From contig CAXEUY010000007.1 in the NCBI GenBank assembly GCA_963999645.1, positions 1 through 64,000 on the forward strand: DNA of 64,000 nucleotides. Reading direction: 5' to 3'. Below the pieces are notes generated by a model. It saw nothing but the letters and a program-made list of their open reading frames with translations, made no database searches and was not told the DNA's origin. This DNA is from MedAcidi-G1 sp002294285. GTDB taxonomy: Bacteria; Actinomycetota; Acidimicrobiia; Acidimicrobiales; MedAcidi-G1. Shown in pieces: positions 60,890 to 64,000 of this stretch; the stretch's first letter is position 1, and each line of letters opens with the position of its first letter. Both the position numbers and the translations under genes were made by a program.

Positions 60890-62181
60890 TGGGGATTGTT
60901 TTGAGAGGTGGAACGATTCTTGACAGAAAGGGAGAAAGATCCCTAGATGTATCTATAGATTCAGATGGAAAAATTTCTGAGACAGGAAAAAAATTAAAAG
61001 GAGATATCGAGATCGACTGTTCGGGTTGCATTATCTCATCGGGGCTTGTGGATCTTCATGTGCATCTCCGAGAGCCGGGATACGAAGAGGCAGAAACTAT
61101 TGAAACTGGAGCACGGTCTGGATCTTTGGGGGGTTTCACAGCACTCGTAGCAATGCCCAACACTGAACCTGCAACAGATTGTCTCGCAGTAGTTGAACAA
61201 ATTAAAACCCTGGGAGATAAATCATCTTGTGAAATCATTCCTTCAGCCGCAATGACTGTGGGCAGGCAAGGCAAAGAAATGGTGCAGATGGGAGAATTAG
61301 TGGATAACGGGGTAGGGATTTTCACTGATGATGGAACAGGTGTTCAAGACCCACAGCTAATGCGCCGCCTCATGGAGTACAGCGTGGGTTTAAACTCTCG
61401 ATTAGGTAGACCTGTGGTTCTTGCTCAGCACTGTGAAGTGCACGAACTAGCTCAAGATGGATATATGCACGAAGGTGAATGGTCCTCATTTCTAGGGATT
61501 CCCGGACAACCTGCTGAAGCTGAAGAATTGATGGTTATGCGCGATATAGCATTATCAAAAATGACAGGAGCAAGAATTCATTTTCAGCATCTTTCAACTG
61601 AAGGTTCAGTTGAAATGGTTAGAGAAGCTAAGGAAGCAGGTCTACCTGTTACTGCTGAAGCTACTACCCACCATTTCACTCTTACAGATTCTGCGTGTAG
61701 CTGCTACGATCCAGTTTTCAAAGTGCATCCACCGCTCAGAACCGAACGAGATGTTCAAGCGATAAAAAAGGCACTTAAGGATGGAACTGTTGATGCAATT
61801 GCGACAGATCATGCGCCACATAGCCAACATCTTAAGGAAATGCCATTCGATCAAGCCCCACCAGGAATGCTCGGACTGGAAACAGCTTTGTCTCTTTCTC
61901 TCGAACACAGTGGTCTAGACATTCCTGAAGTATTAAACCTCCTTTCTTGGAAACCAGCTCAAATTGCCGGAGTGGCCGATAGGCATGGTGTGACAATTGA
62001 GAAAAATAATCCAGCGAACATTTGCGTAATTGATTTAGATGAATCATGGACAGTTTCAGGAAAAGAAATGGCAAGTCGAAGTTCAAACACCCCATACGAA
62101 GGATGGAAGTTGAGAGGACGAGTAAGACACACAGTAAATGCAGGAAATTTAGTAGTTTTTGATGGAGAATCTACTAAGTGA
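60886..62181 (+). CDS. pyrC: dihydroorotase, class I
   Basis: PyrC closes carbamoyl aspartate to dihydroorotate. The 431-residue amidohydrolase has the metal pair DLHVHLREPGYEEAET, TDDGTGVQD, AQHCEVHEL, HFQHLSTEGSVEMV and the catalytic ATDHAPHS. All zinc ligands are present, so it is an active enzyme rather than the dead pyrC' form found with some PyrB proteins. ATG at 60886 overlaps the pyrB stop; a second ATG at 60889 is equally near. carA begins inside its stop (GTGA). Confidence 0.95.
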   Translation: MMGIVLRGGTILDRKGERSLDVSIDSDGKISETGKKLKGDIEIDCSGCIISSGLVDLHVHLREPGYEEAETIETGARSGSLGGFTALVAMPNTEPATDCLAVVEQIKTLGDKSSCEIIPSAAMTVGRQGKEMVQMGELVDNGVGIFTDDGTGVQDPQLMRRLMEYSVGLNSRLGRPVVLAQHCEVHELAQDGYMHEGEWSSFLGIPGQPAEAEELMVMRDIALSKMTGARIHFQHLSTEGSVEMVREAKEAGLPVTAEATTHHFTLTDSACSCYDPVFKVHPPLRTERDVQAIKKALKDGTVDAIATDHAPHSQHLKEMPFDQAPPGMLGLETALSLSLEHSGLDIPEVLNLLSWKPAQIAGVADRHGVTIEKNNPANICVIDLDESWTVSGKEMASRSSNTPYEGWKLRGRVRHTVNAGNLVVFDGESTK

Positions 62182-63293
62182 ATAGAGAAAAAGTGGTACC
62201 AGTTGAAGCACATTTAGTCCTTGCAGACGGGACAATTTTTGAAGGTGAAATGATAGGTGCCACACCTGAAGAAGGTTTTGTTTCAGGAGAAGTGGTTTTC
62301 AACACAGTCTTAAGTGGATATCAAGAAGTTATAACAGATCCATCCTATGCAGGTCAGATAATAACCTTTACATACCCTCACATAGGAAACTACGGCGTCA
62401 ATGATGAAGACAATGAAAGCTCACAGCCTTTCTGTAGAGGAGTGATAGTAAGAGAATTAAGCCGAAGGCATAGTAACTGGCGTGCAATTCAGAGTCTTGA
62501 TGAGATGCTCGCCTCAAGAGGCATTTCCGGTATTAGTGGTATAGACACACGTAGGTTGACTCGACACATAAGAGACTTGGGTGCCATGCCAGGTGCATTC
62601 GGAAGTGTAGATGTAGAAGACTTGAAAATTGCTGCTACTAAAGAACCAGGGACAGACAATATAGATCTAGTGAAAACAGTTACCTGCAGTGAGACGTATA
62701 GAGTCCCGTCGACAGGTGGTAAAAGAAAAATTGTCGCTTATGACTTCGGTATTAAAACAACAATCCTTGAGAACCTTTCAAAACTAGGTGATATTACAGT
62801 TGTCCCTGCCAATACTGAAGCAGAAGTTGTGTTGGGGATGGAACCAGATGGTGTTTTTCTCTCCAACGGACCAGGTGACCCGAAACCATTAGGCTATGTG
62901 CGAGAAAATATAGAACAGCTTTTAGGACAGGTGCCTATTTTCGGGATCTGTCTTGGGCATCAACTTCTTGCAGAAACTTTAGGAGCTGAAATATTCAAAC
63001 TTCCATTTGGACATCATGGAGGCAATCATCCTGTAAGGAATTTAAAAACTGGCAATGTAGAAATCACTAGTCAAAATCACAATTATTGTGTAGCTGAGGG
63101 TTCAATCGAAGATGTGGAAATAACCCACATAAATTTGAACGATGGAACTGTGGCAGGCATAAATTGTCTTAGATTCCCAGCTTTTAGCGTTCAGTACCAC
63201 CCAGAAGCGGGACCAGGACCTCATGACAGTAGGTATCTTTTTGAGAAATTTGAACGTCTTTTAGAGGAATCAAATAAGCAAGGAGATGTTTGA
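62178..63293 (+). CDS. carA: carbamoyl-phosphate synthase, small (glutaminase) subunit
   Basis: CarA frees ammonia from glutamine for CarB. The 371-residue protein has the N-domain with GYQEVITDPSYAGQIITFTYP, RDLGAMPGAF, and a class I glutaminase C-domain: VFLSNGPGDPKPLGY, IFGICLGHQLLAETLG with the nucleophile cysteine, SQNHNYCV, and FSVQYHPEAGPGPHDS with the catalytic histidine and glutamate. Start is GTG in GTGA overlap with pyrC. carB overlaps its stop by one base. Confidence 0.96.
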   Translation: MNREKVVPVEAHLVLADGTIFEGEMIGATPEEGFVSGEVVFNTVLSGYQEVITDPSYAGQIITFTYPHIGNYGVNDEDNESSQPFCRGVIVRELSRRHSNWRAIQSLDEMLASRGISGISGIDTRRLTRHIRDLGAMPGAFGSVDVEDLKIAATKEPGTDNIDLVKTVTCSETYRVPSTGGKRKIVAYDFGIKTTILENLSKLGDITVVPANTEAEVVLGMEPDGVFLSNGPGDPKPLGYVRENIEQLLGQVPIFGICLGHQLLAETLGAEIFKLPFGHHGGNHPVRNLKTGNVEITSQNHNYCVAEGSIEDVEITHINLNDGTVAGINCLRFPAFSVQYHPEAGPGPHDSRYLFEKFERLLEESNKQGDV

Positions 63294-64000
63294 TGCCTAA
63301 AAGAGAAGATATAAAAAGCATTCTTCTAATCGGATCAGGACCAATAGTTATTGGTCAAGCATGTGAATTCGATTATTCGGGAACTCAGGCATGTCGAGTT
63401 TTAAAAGAGGAGGGATATCGAGTCATACTTGCGAATTCCAATCCAGCAACGATAATGACAGACCCTGATTTTGCTGATGCAACATATATAGAACCTCTAA
63501 GAGTGGATGTAATAAAGCGAATTATAGAAAAAGAAAAACCTGACGCCTTACTGCCAACGCTTGGTGGTCAAACAGCTCTGAACCTTGCTCGCGAATTGGC
63601 TGAAGAAGGGATTCTTGAAGAAAACAATGTTGAACTAATCGGAGCGGATGCTGACGCAATTGCAACTGCAGAGGATCGAGAAAAATTCAAATCAGCGATG
63701 ATGGAAATCGGATTAAGAGTCCCAGCATCGGGTGTTGCGCGCGATATTGAAGAGGCTCGTGAAATTGTTAAACAGGTTGAACTTCCCGTAATCATCAGAC
63801 CTGCTTACATTTTAGGAGGCAAAGGTACAGGTATTGCTTCAACTAATGAAGAGTTCGAGCAAATAGCATTACGTGGTATCGAAGCCAGTCCAATAAATGA
63901 AATTTTGATCGAAAGGTCAATAGCAGGCTGGAAAGAATTTGAACTTGAAGTAATGCGCGATAATGCAGACAACTGTGTTGTTATATGTTCAATTGAAAAT
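63293..64000 (+). CDS. carB: carbamoyl-phosphate synthase, large subunit (5' part)
   Basis: The first 236 residues run off the right edge. They match CarB: KSILLIGSGPIVIGQACEFD at the N-terminus, LANSNPATIMTDP, DALLPTLGGQTALNLA, the ATP-grasp region with VIIRPAYILGGKGTGIAS in place of the common RPSFTMGG-x-GGG, and EILIERSIAGWKEFELEVMRD. The last matches the carboxyphosphate domain. ATG at 63293 follows the carA stop by TGATG overlap. It finishes the visible pyrR-pyrB-pyrC-carA-carB run; pyrD and pyrF would lie outside. Confidence 0.96.
   Translation, partial: MPKREDIKSILLIGSGPIVIGQACEFDYSGTQACRVLKEEGYRVILANSNPATIMTDPDFADATYIEPLRVDVIKRIIEKEKPDALLPTLGGQTALNLARELAEEGILEENNVELIGADADAIATAEDREKFKSAMMEIGLRVPASGVARDIEEAREIVKQVELPVIIRPAYILGGKGTGIASTNEEFEQIALRGIEASPINEILIERSIAGWKEFELEVMRDNADNCVVICSIEN

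Noticed and set aside
1..64000. Mobile elements, prophage, CRISPR arrays, defence systems, tRNA or rRNA genes
   Set aside because: No transposase, integrase, repeat array, or tRNA-like cloverleaf was noticed. All gaps are short, and nearly every gene is a housekeeping or envelope gene in a known actinobacterial order.

Overview
The window is a gene-dense, AT-leaning (by eye, not computed) chromosomal segment of an actinobacterium. Three things point there. First, a phosphatidylinositol-mannoside trio (PI-phosphate synthase, acyltransferase, PimA) lies at 28654-31321. Second, the coenzyme F420 genes cofE and cofD lie at 8315-9951. Third, the gene order follows two blocks known from mycobacteria: an LCP / sugar nucleotidyltransferase / F420 / manB / manA / ahcY block on the left, and a pgsA-pimA-pdxST-yebC-ruvCAB-yajC-secDF-relA-hisS-aspS-rarA-alaS-ruvX-mltG-aro-efp-nusB block on the right. 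Low GC, queA/tgt, udk and the compact layout suggest an uncultured aquatic lineage, possibly Acidimicrobiia; that placement is inference. I see no mobile elements, prophage, CRISPR, tRNA or rRNA, and no gene-free stretch over 300 bases.

Left third (1-28 kb): envelope polysaccharide and its precursors. After a cut-off class IV aminotransferase come an LCP ligase and three GT4 glycosyltransferases, a histidine-rich anchored protein, a nucleotidyltransferase and an epimerase. A minus-strand operon then joins gmd and rmd (GDP-mannose to GDP-6-deoxyhexose) with cofD and cofE (F420). Next come a very large membrane GT2 protein, an exported DUF5719-like protein, a thioredoxin-like protein with ftsH, a CPBP protease, a large multi-span protein and a GtrA-GT2 fusion. 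Phosphomannomutase, a Trm112-like protein, mannose-6-phosphate isomerase, adenosylhomocysteinase and uridine kinase follow. ManA, ManB and the nucleotidyltransferase could together feed GDP-mannose to Gmd/Rmd, PimA and the other mannosyltransferases.

Middle (28-45 kb): PI-mannoside synthesis, a degenerate M48 peptidase homologue coupled to a DUF3048 lipoprotein, PLP synthase (pdxST), yebC, ruvCAB, queA-tgt, yajC-secD-secF and the ppGpp enzyme.

Right third (45-64 kb): hisS-aspS, rarA, alaS, ruvX, mltG, the shikimate genes aroE-K-B-Q (aroC is not here), a peptidase, efp, nusB, and the pyrimidine operon pyrR-pyrB-pyrC-carA-carB, cut at the right edge.

Most notable: (1) the pyr leader holds a consensus PyrR-binding hairpin, and an intrinsic terminator that lies inside the apparent pyrR reading frame behind a strong ribosome binding site; (2) Tgt keeps both catalytic aspartates but has lost all three zinc cysteines; (3) an M48 homologue reads AKxxD where HExxH should be; (4) at least a dozen transcription-unit heads carry a TAnnnT-type box 6-8 bases before the start codon and no ribosome binding site, the layout of leaderless mRNAs.
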